A DNA stretch of 64,000 bases from Prostheceraeus crozeri (taxonomy: Eukaryota > Platyhelminthes > Polycladida > Euryleptidae). Below are positions 32,340 through 44,465 of this stretch, piece by piece. The stretch covers positions 62,001 through 126,000 of the forward strand of contig CAJQUW010016131.1 of the NCBI GenBank assembly GCA_907163375.1. Direction: 5' to 3'. The notes under the pieces are model-generated. The model made no database searches. It saw nothing but the letters and a program-made list of their open reading frames with translations, and was not told where the DNA came from. The translations under genes were made by a program, and so were the position numbers. Numbering within the stretch: the first letter of the stretch is position 1; every line of letters starts with the position of its first letter.

Positions 32340-32935
32340 GTCGCATGAGGGTAAGATGGAAAGAAAGTTGCAGCACATACAGAGCCATGCTCAGTGGAGT
32401 CCCTCAGGGATCATCATTTGGACCTCTGATCTTTGCGTTTTTTGTGTCTGCTTTGCTTATTGACTCTAATGAACAGACGTGAATGGTCAAATAGGCAGGC
32501 GACATATTTCGTATTGCCAGTGTTAAGAGGACAGATGATATATCAGCACTTCATAAGCAATACGAGGCCGTTGTGGATTGGCAGCCACTAATCGAATGTT
32601 AATAAAGAAGGAGAAAAACCATCAAATTTTTATAAGCCGCAGGAAATCTTTTTCAAGAGTGCCTTTTATCATCCCGGATATTCCTGTGAAATCGGAGTTA
32701 CTTATCTTTGATGAGCATTTCAAATGGAAGCGTCACTTTCACGCATTGTCCAAAAAAACTAGTTCTCGACATTTCGTTCTGAGGGAACTTCGAGATTATC
32801 TCAACAAGGACCAGCTGATTTAAATTTACCAGAACTGTATCCGAAGCGTGTTGGAGTATGCATCACAATTGTTTGTTCATCTGACATGTGAAATCTCGAA
32901 TCACATTGAAAGGATCCAGCATTTATGCAAATATG
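32340..32935 (+). mobile_element. LINE reverse-transcriptase 3' fragment, degraded
   Basis: Contains SGVPQGSSFGPLIFAFF near 32395, then the frame 32578-32823 with FDEHFKWKRHFHALSKKTSSRHFVLRELRDYL (read as DEHFKWKRHFHALSKK and SSRHFVLRELRDYL), followed by a QNCIRSVLEYASQLF-like end. This is the thumb and C-terminal part of a CR1-like LINE. Several frame changes and stops; 5' part absent. Confidence 0.7.
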
Positions 32936-33052
32936 AATAATTTTCATTATTTATTCTGATTTTTTCCTGATTGATAGAATTGATGAACCTCCATTTTGCA
33001 TCAACCGAATACAAGAAGAGTAAAAAAGCATATTTTTTAATTAACGTTAAGT

Positions 33053-33079
33053 ACATGTTTTAAATCGTTTAAAACATGT
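33053..33079. repeat. Perfect 12-base hairpin
   Basis: ACATGTTTTAAA, three bases, then TTTAAAACATGT. No gene nearby, function unknown. Confidence 0.6.
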
Positions 33080-34239
33080 TTTTATTTCTGCAAAACGCTA
33101 CGGACACGCTTTTCTCACCTTGCTACTTTTCAGATGAACAACTGCATGCGAGAATGAGCGTATAATTTGATGTTGATGACTGTAATGGCAAACAGTCTGC
33201 AACAGTCAAGCAAATACAATGTTTCACCGCATGAAGGAATGCTGAATTTATTGACTATCCTTAAATTCATCAATAACTATGTATTTGCGTGGACTTATAT
33301 GCTATACTAACCATGTTGGCATTTGTTGCAGATATCAACTCTATTTTCGCTTCAAACGTCTGGGAATTATAGTATGATTCCCTATTTCATTTTCGCTGTA
33401 AAAGCTTCTATGAAATGTGGGAAGAAGTGATAAGAGAACTAGGAGATTATATCAACGCCGCTCACTTCCGCAGGAAATTTTCATTGTATTCTAATGCAAA
33501 CATTTCTCACAGTTTTCCACTCTGACATCTGTTGTCAAAGAAATTTATGATCGCATATTTGTTTGTCTCTGTAATGAATTGTGTCTCAAATTCAATTGTT
33601 GAATGGCTTTCAGCCAAATTTAGAATGATAAACCATCCTAAAAATCTCAAATGATCCTAAACCTGCCCAATAGATAAGCAAATTTTGAGCTCATGTACTC
33701 GAAATTTCAGTAAGTGTTTTCGGTGGTGATCAACAATTACATGAATTTCAATTAGAGCTAATTAATTGCTATCAATCGATTGCTGCTTTCAAGAGGATTG
33801 TTGTCAATTGATCACTGTAAGTCAACTAATTGCAAATAATCGATTGATTGATTTTCGATGTTAGTGAAGGAAGTTGATTGAATGATGAATGAAATGGAAA
33901 ACATCAGACCTTTAATAATTTTTGAGATGCTGCATGCTGTATCAAACGCTAAAAGTCTACAGGATTCTAGAACACTTGTAGATCTATTTAATGCATAACC
34001 TATATATCTCTATCTTACAAAAAATAGTGCTTAATTTAGTAGCATCTCTCAAAGCTCTATTTTAAGTTCTGTTCGGCAATAATCATGATCAATTATGAAC
34101 ACTGTTACATGCACCTCATGCAGAAATTAAATGTACCTAGAGCTATCAAACAGCTGCCAAATTCTCCACAAGAAAATGATGCAGTATTGAGCAGGGATAT
34201 GGAGTCAGAGTCTTATCAAATGATACAACTCCTGACTGC

Positions 34240-34671
34240 AGACCCGAAATACGGAGCAAACAGACAATGTATGCTAGTGTATAACTGTCGTTGTCATGAT
34301 ATCGCAACCACTCCAAGAGTGTATAAACAGAATGTGCTGTTCCTAATATTCTTCATAATATCGGGGATAGCATGAAATCAAATTCCAGCATTTGAACGTT
34401 TTGTTGATTCATAAAAGAAGATTATGTCACTCATATTTCTTTTGTCAAAATGGTGAATCAGGAGAATCAACAAATCTGTATCATCTGACACGACAGTCGC
34501 AGACCTTCCATTCGAAGCAGATTCCAATGCTTTTCGCACGATCATGTTGTCGGCGTCTCCGTCACTTTGAAACACATCAAGTCGAAGTGTCTGCATAAGT
34601 ACATTGTATGTCGATGAACTGAGCTTCATTGAACTTGTTTGAAAGAATTGCTTGATGATTTCAATGAGCAA
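34240..34671 (-). pseudogene. Relic of a GDAD/DDTDLL gene family
   Basis: The frame 34671-34378 has SDGDADNMIV, then ATVVSDDTDLLILLIHHF, matching a family frequent in invertebrate genomes whose members carry GDAD and DDTDLLVLL with a PIN-like nuclease feel. Downstream in another frame comes ILFIHSWSGCD, which in intact members follows as LFIHAWxGCDTTS, so a frameshift lies between. Only the middle of the gene is left. May be host-derived or element-borne. Confidence 0.55.
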
Positions 34672-34965
34672 TGATATTAGATGAAATCGTTATCTCTGCT
34701 GATGCTCTTTTACAAGTAGCTTTCCTTGCATGCTCTGCATCCTTCTTTAAGGGATTTGATATGCCATATGATGTGCTCTGAGTAACCATGACAACTGTAC
34801 AAATGAAATCATGTTTTTATATGTACATGTACACGTATTATTGTCATCATCATCATCATCAATTGAATTATGCAATTTCCTGAAACTGGAGAATGACATG
34901 ATTGCACTCTCCTGATGATACGCTTCAATTTGATATGCGATATGACCATACTCTGAGTATGAATT

Positions 34966-35043
34966 AAAATATCCGTAATTTTTTTTCGACCGTTTATTCA
35001 AAATTTTGAATAAACGGTCGAAGAAAAAAATTACGGATATTTT
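34966..35043. repeat. Near-perfect 78-base palindrome without loop
   Basis: The arms meet at CAAAATTTTG near 35003 and match outward through CGACCGTTTATT and ATATCCGTAATT, with a two-base length difference in a T run. TACTCTGAGTA occurs on both sides (about 34949 and 35083), so this may be the core of a tiny foldback MITE. Confidence 0.7.
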
Positions 35044-35099
35044 CATTCATCTTACTATCCCGACCGATGGCTTTAAAGGAGATTATACTCTGAGTAATT

Positions 35100-36590
35100 C
35101 ACAAAATTCTATTAACAGCAATATATAATTAATTGCATGCATAATAAATGGGCCTGTATTAAAAATGAGACTTGGTGGATTTCGGTGGGGTTTTTTTGTC
35201 AATACCGGTACTGTCAGAAATGTCTCTGCCAATTTTCAGCTTCGTACAATTTTTTCTAGGTTCGGCCACTTTTTGAGCTATTTCGACCGTACCATTCAGT
35301 CAAACAAAAGTATCGTCGACGTGACATCAGTCGAGGGACTGGGATGTTAAGTGAAAAAACGATTGTTTTTATGTACATAATTAAATAGTGACTTTTTGAA
35401 GTAACTAATGAATATAAGGACGGTTTTATCAAAACGAATCGTTTTATGCTATGTGATTGTTAGTATATCACTTAACCTATACTGTACAATGCATCAGATA
35501 GAACTAGATAACACATCAAATAGACTTCAGCGAGCGACAGGCAATAATTATGCTTTTCGCAAGTTCCCAGGGTGCAACGTCTCCCCTTAAAAGCATACAT
35601 ACGCTTATAATTGTACAACGTTTGATACATACTAAGCTGCAGTCTTTAAAACTGGTGCATTTATTAAGCACTTGCATCCAACAAGCAATGGTCCAGAAAT
35701 CAAAATCATATGATGGTTCGTCAGGCTTTACCATGACCTCCTACGAGCATCTTCAAGGCCTGCTACATCAGACATCAAATCATATGAATGGACCACGGTT
35801 GAATTTCTTGTTCTGTTGATATAAAATCTGTTTGCAAATTTGAAGTGAAAATCATTAATCGTCAAAGAACACTAAGAATTGTTTGTAATGTTTATCACGG
35901 TTAGGACCTTCTGGATATCAGCCATGTTAGAAATCATGTTTTTTGTATTTTTAACTTTCGATGACCTCCGAACCCCTCGACAGTGGATGCTGGATCATAA
36001 ATCGTTAGTTATATTTCGGGAAGAAGTCATTAAAGACATTCGGAGTGAAGTCATGGATATAAACATTCCTTTCCGATCTCTCTCAACTAGCAGTCAAAAA
36101 AAGTAGTCAATTCTTTGAAATTTTGAAGAAGAAGACGACAGCACATATGAATTTTACGAACGAAAAGGCATTTTCTAAAAGAATTATTGACAAACACTAA
36201 AATGCATCTGGAGCAGGCGAGTTTGCATTATGCGGCCACTACAAAGGCACGGCCACGGCGAAAATCATTTTGTCGTCAAAAATCTGCAATAGGAGATATT
36301 GAATTTGGAACATTGTCAATGCCGTGACAAGTAAAGAGAAGAGCAGCGTTGTGTACAATTATACTTGCATAGTTCAATTCTCCTGTAGAAGCTGCTATTC
36401 ATATTAATGAGTCATTCACAAGGAAGAAGTCTGAATATATGGTCCACTGTCCTGCACTGACCCAACTCAACAAGTAGAATTGATATTATTGTAGTTGATG
36501 CTGCTGATTATCTTCTCCGACCACTGTGGTCATCCTCTCCGAATCCTTACAGCAGTCGTAATATACTGGCTTCACCACATAGTCTACTTA
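35100..36590. other. No gene supported
   Basis: Short frames only (up to about 89 codons), none with recognisable features. Confidence 0.5.
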
Positions 36591-36599
36591 CTTGACTTT

Positions 36600-37520
36600 C
36601 CTTTCAGTTCTAACCAGAAGTGTCTGAGCATATTGGAAATTAGCCGATGTGACTCCAGTGCCTGAGACTCCATGTGCATCTATCAACGAGCTCCGACCAA
36701 TATCAAAACTGCCACTCCTCGTGTGTCCAGAAGTCGGCAAAACCAAAGCCTTTGTGGCTCAACCTGTTTTGGTTTTATGCCTAATACTTCAACTCTACAT
36801 GCACAGCGGAATAGCTCTTACATCGGTCTGGTGTGCCACAAGGCTATTTCGCTTTCTTACTCGCATCTCACAAGAGTCCACCAAAATTCCAGCTCCAGTA
36901 ATTTCATGATTAAGTGGTTGCTGATGATGTAGTCACATTAATTTGTTTATGAATACGCGCGGGTGAGCATTTATAGTTTGCGCGTCGTCTACGGATGTCT
37001 GCGCTGCCGCTTCAACCACGGATGAACCGCTAAGCATGTTCTGTCTTCCCTGAGCATGAAATTGAGGTCCTATCACATTGTTTAGCCTCTGATACTTGCA
37101 GACACATGAGACGCAAAGTCTATATAACAGGACTGCCAACTATACTAACTTATATAACAGATATTGCAGCAATATCCCGCATAGCCACGGATGTTTGGGG
37201 TCATGTGTAATTACGCGTGATTGAGCGTGGCATGTCACCTAGTGTTCTCGTTATGTTGGTAAAACATGTTCCCCACATGCCGGTCTTAACTACGTCTCTT
37301 CGAGCCATAAAATCCTTTGAAGTTTTTGGTATCGCTTTTGATCACCACTTATCATGGAGCCCAAACATCGACAATCAGTGCAAAAAAGCTCCTATACATT
37401 TGTTCAGGATGCGAATGTTAAAATTGCTGTTGCCAAAAGACAACCTCATTAGTGTCAACAAACATGTGCCTCACCAGTTTTTTTGGATGACAAAAATTCA
37501 GGGAAATTAGATTCAGCGCT
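36600..37520 (+). mobile_element. CR1-like LINE remnant, degraded
   Basis: VTPVPETPCASINELRPIS at about 36650 is the conserved opening of a LINE reverse-transcriptase palm. After an unrelated or scrambled stretch, FEVFGIAFDHHLSWSPNID and LKLLLPKDNLI at about 37320-37455 give the later part. Frames are interrupted repeatedly and internal sequence is missing. Same broad type as the fragment at 32340-32935. Confidence 0.6.
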
Positions 37521-40500
37521 GTTTTTTCACCACATCATTAGTGGTCTACACTGCAGCTGCGGAGAATTTCCACTTCTTGCATCAGTATGAGAGATTCAAG
37601 CACTGCGGTTACTTTCAACAATATCTGATGTCGAACATAGGCTTCATAATTCGTTTCCGCCAGCTCTATAATACTCGAGGGGTTGTGTTATGCTTTTATG
37701 TGAAGCACAAAGACGGCTTAACTCGTGTATCGCACCATGTTAGGACCTGCTAAGTCTCGGCTTAATGTTCTACGTACACGCGCACTGGCACCTATCATTC
37801 CTGAATTGTTTTCTATGGATGTAGTCATCTCTAGCTTCTAAGTGTATCGACGTATCTAGCTCGATTATTTCATTTTACTATTGTGAGCTTGCGTATGTTG
37901 CTGTTTAATTGTCATCCTTTTACAAACGAGTATTATTGTTGCAGTCAAATTGCTATCACTATTTCTCAAGATGTTTTTCAAGATACCGGTAGGGCTGAAA
38001 ATTATTTGCAATAAATCATATCACAGTAGGTCTATGCAAATTCGATTGGATTAGTTACAAGTAACATTTACTTTCTTTACAGGTTAACTATGTTAGTAGG
38101 TACAAAAGTTAAGAAGGCGGACACAATATAAAGCGAAACATAGAGTACTCTATGATCCGTACTCCATGAAGCGAAACCACCGTGCAAAGTGTTTCAATTA
38201 CTTTTTATGCATTAAACATGAAATACATGAGAATACAGAATACAGAAAACATAAACGATTATAATAAGTAAACGACATGTAAGCCCTATGCGTGGTCTCA
38301 TTTCTTGGAAGGCCATCTTCTACTTATACTACCAAACTGTCATGTAGACGGTGGTGTTCGATAAGAGGTTTCATGGAATGTTCTACTGGGATGGTTCAAT
38401 TCTACTGATCTGCAGTATTATGACAGGATGTTGGATAATCATGACTGGATAAGACATGCAACTTAAATCAATCAATAAAATAATTCCATCCAAACAAGAA
38501 GGTAAGTTTTCATTTAATGAAGAATGGGTCTAATAAATCTAAATGAGGATCATTTAATAAATAGCATGTGGTGGAATAGGCATATTATCACATGTTTATT
38601 CGTTGTTCATCTTTGACAGTAAAACGGTGTCACTATATGGCTTCTGGATGATTGCGCTTATCTTGAATATTCTTTGACATACGTGCATCATTGACGGATT
38701 TTGAACAGAAGTTGAAAAATAGGAGATCGCATTCTTGAAATGACAGTATTCAAAATAGACATGAAATTAGCTATCCAAACAGCCAAACCGAGTAGTGCTG
38801 AATTAAAATTTGAAGACGCGTATAATTTAAAATGCTAAAAAAGTAGAAGTCATCAAAAAGATCTGCAATAATTGCAATAGATGGCTATATTGAGCTGAAA
38901 TTAATCGATGAATAGATTTGTAAAACAAAATATGTCACACTTGTGCACCGTGCTTGTGCATTTATTTAATTAAAAAGCTCTTTTATGGATTACTGTTAGC
39001 TACTAATCGTCTCTATTCTCACTGTTGCAACATCTGCAATGACTTATAGTATAGCGTAGTGCATGCGCACGGCAAGGAATTATTTTGAACCAAGTCAAGC
39101 TGGTGTCCAGGAAAGTATATCGAATATTTATTTTATTTCCCCATGCAGCCGATATCACACGTACGTTATTCATGTTATCAAAAGAAATGGAGCAACAGAC
39201 TTCATGAACACAAGCGACAACAGCGCAGTTTTACATATCAATTGCAACTTCGGGTGGAAAAGCGATCTAGGCCTACATAGCATGTTTTCGCGAAAGTGTG
39301 AGCTGGATGATACCCAAAATGCACAAAACATCATGGCTCTTTTATCACACAATCAAAGGCTCATTTTGAGCATAATTGGTTCAGTAAATAACAATTACCA
39401 CTTAGTCCAGTGGCTCCCAAACTGCTTTAGTACGTCGAACCCTGTGTGTTTTGCAATTTCATTTATCTTACCAGTTTTTATATATCTTCATAACTGGTTG
39501 TAAGATTATAAGTCATTTAATCACCACTTTAATCACTTTCTAGTGAGCTTGAAAGAGGTAGTCATATTGTCCAACGTCTGAATTTCCTGCAATTTTGATC
39601 ATTTCCTCCTTGTCATGAGCTCAAAACTCAAAGAATCTAGTCAGTGGGTGTAAGTTCAGGTTGTAGTGCCTCAAACAAATAGGAAATTGTAGATATAGAT
39701 ATTATTATTAATTATCGTTTTTAATATCATAATTGTAGATAGATTTAAATTCAAGATAATGGAAACGCCATGCTGACAGCCGATGTTATTGTTACAGATA
39801 GACAAGCAGACTGTCCTGATCACAAAATGATATTCACAGAATTTATATTAGGTGCAACACGCTTTGATTCTTCCAAAGATCAATCATCATTTATCCATGA
39901 TCGATGTCTGACCGAGCAGTTGAAATTGCCATCAACAAGCAGCTATTATCTGTTGTAGTCCCACTAACTTACGCAAGGCGAAAAGTCGTATTTCTATGGA
40001 TAAGTATGTCGATTGAACCATGGATGATTGAACTAAATGCTGAAAATGGATTCCTTGTTGAATCGACTTTTTACCAATTCAGAACAAATAATAATTAGCG
40101 CTGATCTGAAGAGCTGAAATGGTGTGCTAGAAACTAAAGCAATGACTAAGAATGCAGGTGATGCAGAAGCCGTCTTATCGGACAACAATGACAGTTAGAA
40201 GTTGTATTGAAGTTTAAATAAGACTTGTCTATCTCACATTCACCATCTCCTGCTTAATTTACAAAGTCAATAAACAAAACGCGTTGTACCTAATATAGAT
40301 TCTATGAATATCATTTTGTGATCACGACAAACTGTTCGTTTATCTGCAACAAAAACATCGGTTCATGACGTTTTCACTATCTTTAACAGCACTTCGGCTA
40401 AGCTTCCAATTACGGGAAATATCACATTTCTTCCTGCTGTTGGAGAATTCTGCCCTAAAAGTGCAATCATAATGATAATAATGATAAAATCTCATTTTGA

Positions 40501-41251
40501 GCGATTAAATGAATGTTGGATCTCTATTGATGGAATTCATAATTAACTATTAAATGAATACTGGAGCGTTATTGAGTAGACTATATCAAACTCGGAAGTA
40601 CATGGATCTACATAAACAAATGGAATTTTGTGACGTTTGACGCCCCGTAACTTGCAAGGCGACCGGAGTTACAGCTTAAGAATTGTTGTTTTACTGATGT
40701 TTGGTAACAATCTACAAATTAGAAATGATGAGAACCTCGTGTGCGAATTATGGAGAAAATGTCAGTAGCTCTCATACTACAGTGCTGATCATAAAAAACG
40801 GAGCACCTAAATTTCGCTGAAATTCAATCGATTCTCATGTCTTCCAATCGTGTCGCACAACAACGTGCCATACATCATTCGAGAGCTTGCATTCTCAGCT
40901 TTAAAATGTGCCATAATAGACTTGTATCCGTTATTATATCTGCTGAGCAGTGCTCAAAATATGAAAATCGCTCAATTTACAAATGACCATTTTTCAATTA
41001 CAAAACATGTGAGTATGAGAATGACTCATGTACGGGGAGAACGAGCATTGTCTGAGCTCTCTCCTGACATATTGGTCATCAAAATCGGTGAAACAGGAAA
41101 AAAATCAGTGATATCGTGAAGTCATCACAAAATCAGTACCTGTTTGGTTGAAAATGCTGTTTTCTCACTTTTTCACCAAAGATGTTCATGTTTGGTCTAT
41201 CTTCAAAATTCTTGCAATGTGAGGAGTACGAATGTGTAAGTTATTTCCATA
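37521..41251. other. No gene supported
   Basis: The longest frame, 39063-39503 (146 codons), has no family features and AT-driven composition; not accepted as a gene. The rest is AT-rich. Confidence 0.5.
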
Positions 41252-41932
41252 AGTAGTAAGTAAAACTCCACTTCTCGATAGCGCAAGATGGCCGCCATCG
41301 AAAAAAGTCGCTGACGTCCCCCCCCCTCGCAAACGACAGAGTGTGAGACTCGGATGAGTTGGCCTCGGGTGGGTTGACGTGGGCGACCGTCTAGGTTGTT
41401 GTGGTGGAATGGTGAAACGGATTTCAGATTTGGAATCAGCGTAAAATTCTGCATTGGTATGGTGAATTTGAAAGCAATCGGCGAGAAAAAATGTTTCTTC
41501 AAAATTTTGACAGAGTTAAAATGTTGGACGTTTTGGGCTGTAGCGCCAAAACCAAGCATCGGATGGGAAAACGGATTTCAGATTTGGAATCAGCGTGAAA
41601 TTCTGCATCTGTATGGTGAATTTGAAAGCAATCGGAGAGAAAAAATTTTCGCTGACGTCCCCCCCCCCCCAGCACCGAACTTCCAATTTTGCTTCTAGTG
41701 GATGGATTTTGTCGTGCGATAGCTCGTTTGAAAGCTAAGAGTGAGACAAATTCACTGAAAGAAACAGCTTGTTCATATCTGTCTTCGTTTAGATGTGAGA
41801 CGCCATTCAAGATTTGGGAGATTGGTGAAAAAAACGACAGAGTTAGAATTTCCCAAGAAACAGCTTCAGCAGGCGAACGAAGGCTCGGATTGGTAAACGG
41901 AGGCCAGATTTGGAATTAGCTTGATGTTATTG
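41252..41932 (+). repeat. Terminal region of Polinton B
   Basis: Mirror of the end of copy A. Carries the CAAGATGGCCGCCATC tip, two GCTGACGTC-poly(C) blocks near 41310-41327 and 41652-41670, and one full plus one partial subterminal unit (about 41405-41645). The C run is longer at the second site than in A. Confidence 0.8.
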
Positions 41933-41982
41933 TCCAATGAGGATCATCATCCAATGAGAATCAAGCATTTCTATATAAATAG
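41933..41982 (+). promoter_or_regulatory. Terminal-side promoter of copy B
   Basis: CCAAT at 41933-41937 and 41951-41955, TATATAAATAG at 41972-41982, then a TC-rich leader near 42043-42059 and the ATG at 42078. Confidence 0.65.
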
Positions 41983-42077
41983 CGAGCCTTCCACAGTGAG
42001 AATCATTCCATCGTTGAATCACACGAGTGACGGACGCACATTTTCTCTCTCTCTCTCTATTCTATTATTCAACTAAA

Positions 42078-42852
42078 ATGGTAAGTCGCTACTTCCCTCC
42101 CTCTCCTCCCTTGAACGTTAACTTAATACAATCTTTTTCATTTTCAGGCATCTACTCCATCTGCTGCACTAGTAGGACAAAATGGCGGTCAAACGTTACA
42201 AGGTTCGCTACGATCAGATCATCTACAACTGAGGCCAGTGGAAGAAACAACCAAGGTACATAATCCTACACCGCTACAGCGTAAATTTAAACAAGTCTTG
42301 CGTTATGACGATCATAGCGTAGTACTCCAAACGGGAATGCTCCCTTTCACGGATGTCAAGGTAATGCGCAATCAGTATGGGGACTACATACTGATCCCCG
42401 TGAGTCCGTACATTCGCCACCAACTTGATATTATTGAGGAGTACGTGACATTAAATATGGACATTCCTACTCCTCTTGCTCAAGAGTGGAAGGCGAGAGA
42501 TGACAAGGATACTCCCTATAGAAAGATTTGGGATGGTAATCAAATTTGCCTACCGGTATCACATTGGTGCACTTACTATAAGAAGGAGGGAGATCAATCA
42601 ACATCCATCACATGCGACGAGCTCGGAGAAGGTACTTGGGATATCCTTTTCAAAGTGAATGGGCTATATTATGGTCGGCACAAGGATAATAAAATAGCCT
42701 CGCTCTCCATGCATATGAAATCCATCCTATATATTCCAAAACCACCCAACGTGGATGACATAATTGATCAAATCCTTAACAGCAGCGGTACGAAGGGCAA
42801 GTCGGAGAAGAATGCTGCCTCAAAACGCAAATCAAAGAAGGAGAATTACTAG
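42078..42852 (+). CDS. Polinton B YGRHK-motif protein
   Basis: ATG 42078-42080 abuts GTAAGT; a 67-base intron would end at CAG 42147, and the body follows through the uninterrupted frame to 42852. Nearly identical to the copy A protein. Looks whole. Splicing is inferred from the signals and from the open phase on both sides. Confidence 0.7.
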
Positions 42853-43012
42853 TCCTTTCCTAACTCTACCCTATGACAATTCGCTTATGTGCTTTGGGTG
42901 TCGTAGACGTGGTCTTATTAGATACATTTTACTTCTTCGTTGCCATCATATCATTTGTGTATTTTGTCGTGAAAAGCATCGATGTAATTCTTCATTTTGT
43001 AATATGTTATAG
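42764..43012 (+). CDS. Polinton B RING-like zinc protein
   Basis: Identical by eye to the copy A form, including CFGC and CVFC. Overlaps the tail of the preceding gene by about 90 bases in another frame; a start at the internal MLPQNAN would shrink the overlap. Perfect conservation between A and B supports coding. Confidence 0.5.
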   Translation: MIKSLTAAVRRASRRRMLPQNANQRRRITSPFLTLPYDNSLMCFGCRRRGLIRYILLLRCHHIICVFCREKHRCNSSFCNML

Positions 43013-43064
43013 AGCGTTTCCTTAGATGTGTAAATTTCCGTTTTAGGCTTCTATCATCATTTTT

Positions 43065-43586
43065 ATGGATTGCGAGGGTGAACCTGTACAGGAGCTCAGT
43101 GCTATTGCTATGAACAATTGGACATATCAGATTGTTAGTGTCTATCATCAGCATGCCAACTGCGATCTCAATGTTGATCGATGGGCGAGAAAACACATTC
43201 ATGGACTTAATCTGAAATATTTGCAAGACTATGGCTTTTCTTGTGAGAGTGCTCTTCTTATTGACTTTAAACGATGGTTAGCTGCTTTCAATGTTATACG
43301 CATCTTTTGTAATAATCCTGGTAAGGAGAGGAAAGTATTTCCCAATCTAATCATTGATGACATTTTGCTCCCACCTTGGGATAGTAGAGTGAATCAACAC
43401 TACCATGAAGTCACGAAACGTTTTCAGGATTTGTGTGTTCCTATTTTGTCTGTTCGTTGTGGTAGCTACGTTCATAACCAATGCTTCTTTCCTCCTTACC
43501 TCAACACTGCCAAAGTCCTGTATGGTTATCATTGCTCGCTGTATGAGTTACCAGCTGTATCTATTTTATCTGTTTCAAACCATTGA
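43065..43586 (+). CDS. Polinton B DEDD-type exonuclease-like protein
   Basis: 173 residues, DCEGEPVQELSAI at the start. The in-phase TTTTAG|GCTTCT acceptor at 43046/43047 would join the phase left by the ATG leader at 42078, giving Met-Ala-Ser. Looks whole. A tail-side AATAAA lies at about 43615. Confidence 0.5.
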   Translation: MDCEGEPVQELSAIAMNNWTYQIVSVYHQHANCDLNVDRWARKHIHGLNLKYLQDYGFSCESALLIDFKRWLAAFNVIRIFCNNPGKERKVFPNLIIDDILLPPWDSRVNQHYHEVTKRFQDLCVPILSVRCGSYVHNQCFFPPYLNTAKVLYGYHCSLYELPAVSILSVSNH

Positions 43587-43677
43587 TTTATAATGCATGC
43601 TTGTTACCGTTATTCAATAAATGTTACTATGAGAAGAGTTGTTTTCATGCAATGTATGGGTTAGATAAAGGGCGATC

Positions 43678-44088
43678 ATGTCTTTCTCAAACGACTGCGG
43701 AACATTACATTTTCATAGGCAAAGTTTAAACGGAGCTGTTCAAGATTATGTGATAAATTTTCATAAAAATGAGACCGACATCGAAGCAGTGGTCGATGAT
43801 GCTAGCACTCTATTTCTAGAGTTAATAAATACATTCTCTGATAGCATTGTCATGGCGCGATTAGTTTCGAAAATTAAGTTTAGTCATTTTGGAAAGGAAG
43901 AGGTGGAAAGTCGCTCTTTCCATTTTGCTTCTTATTCAATGAAAGTGGTAGATCACCCCGAAGAATTTTTTAAAAGACATATGATAAAAATTGCTGAACG
44001 TCTTAACGCATTTAACCATCATGGTAGTAGTCTAGTGATTGAAGCGATTTCAGATATTCACATTCAACTTTCCATAAAGAAAAATTGA
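43678..44088 (+). CDS. Polinton B conserved 136-residue protein
   Basis: Full-length form with the C-terminal SSLVIEAISDIHIQLSIK. Its stop overlaps the start of the next gene (ATGA-like packing), implying co-expression with the RING protein. Confidence 0.55.
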   Translation: MSFSNDCGTLHFHRQSLNGAVQDYVINFHKNETDIEAVVDDASTLFLELINTFSDSIVMARLVSKIKFSHFGKEEVESRSFHFASYSMKVVDHPEEFFKRHMIKIAERLNAFNHHGSSLVIEAISDIHIQLSIKKN

Positions 44089-44414
44089 AAATGCAGTGGT
44101 ACTTGATTGTAGCACAACTGGTTTTCGAGCTATGCCTGCTCACTCTCGAAGTATATTCCTTCTGTACATGCGTCCATTATTTAGAAAAGGCTAGCAAATT
44201 CATATCTTCAAAAAGACTTGCAATAGACATCAGTAACGGTGAAACTATGTATTGCGATGTATGTAAGCGAAAGGATGGAAATGAAAAGCGCATCTTCAAG
44301 AGATGTAAGCATGCTTTTTGTCAACGCTGTTTCATACGTAATTGCATTCAACTTTGCAAATGTAACCACTGTGATATTGCTCATTTCGAGTGTCACTTAT
44401 GCCGCAATAGTTAG
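44085..44414 (+). CDS. Polinton B RING protein with N-terminal membrane segment
   Basis: 109 residues. A hydrophobic stretch at about 5-32 (WYLIVAQLVFELCLLTLEV) looks like a membrane anchor. The C-terminal half has YCDVCKRK, CKHAFCQRCF, CKCNHC and CHLC, a C3HC4-type RING. A membrane-bound ubiquitin ligase that could act on host or virion proteins is plausible. Not seen in copy A. Confidence 0.65.
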   Translation: MKMQWYLIVAQLVFELCLLTLEVYSFCTCVHYLEKASKFISSKRLAIDISNGETMYCDVCKRKDGNEKRIFKRCKHAFCQRCFIRNCIQLCKCNHCDIAHFECHLCRNS

Positions 44415-44465
44415 TACCTATGCAAATGTGGTAAAGACAGGTTTTAGCAAAGACTAACACGGAAA

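Noticed and set aside
36933-37139. Leftward 68-codon frame inside the LINE remnant
   Set aside because: No similarity to LINE or other proteins; shadow or scrambled sequence.
39063-39503. 146-codon frame in the spacer
   Set aside because: No family features, no neighbours, no splice or promoter context; likely chance.
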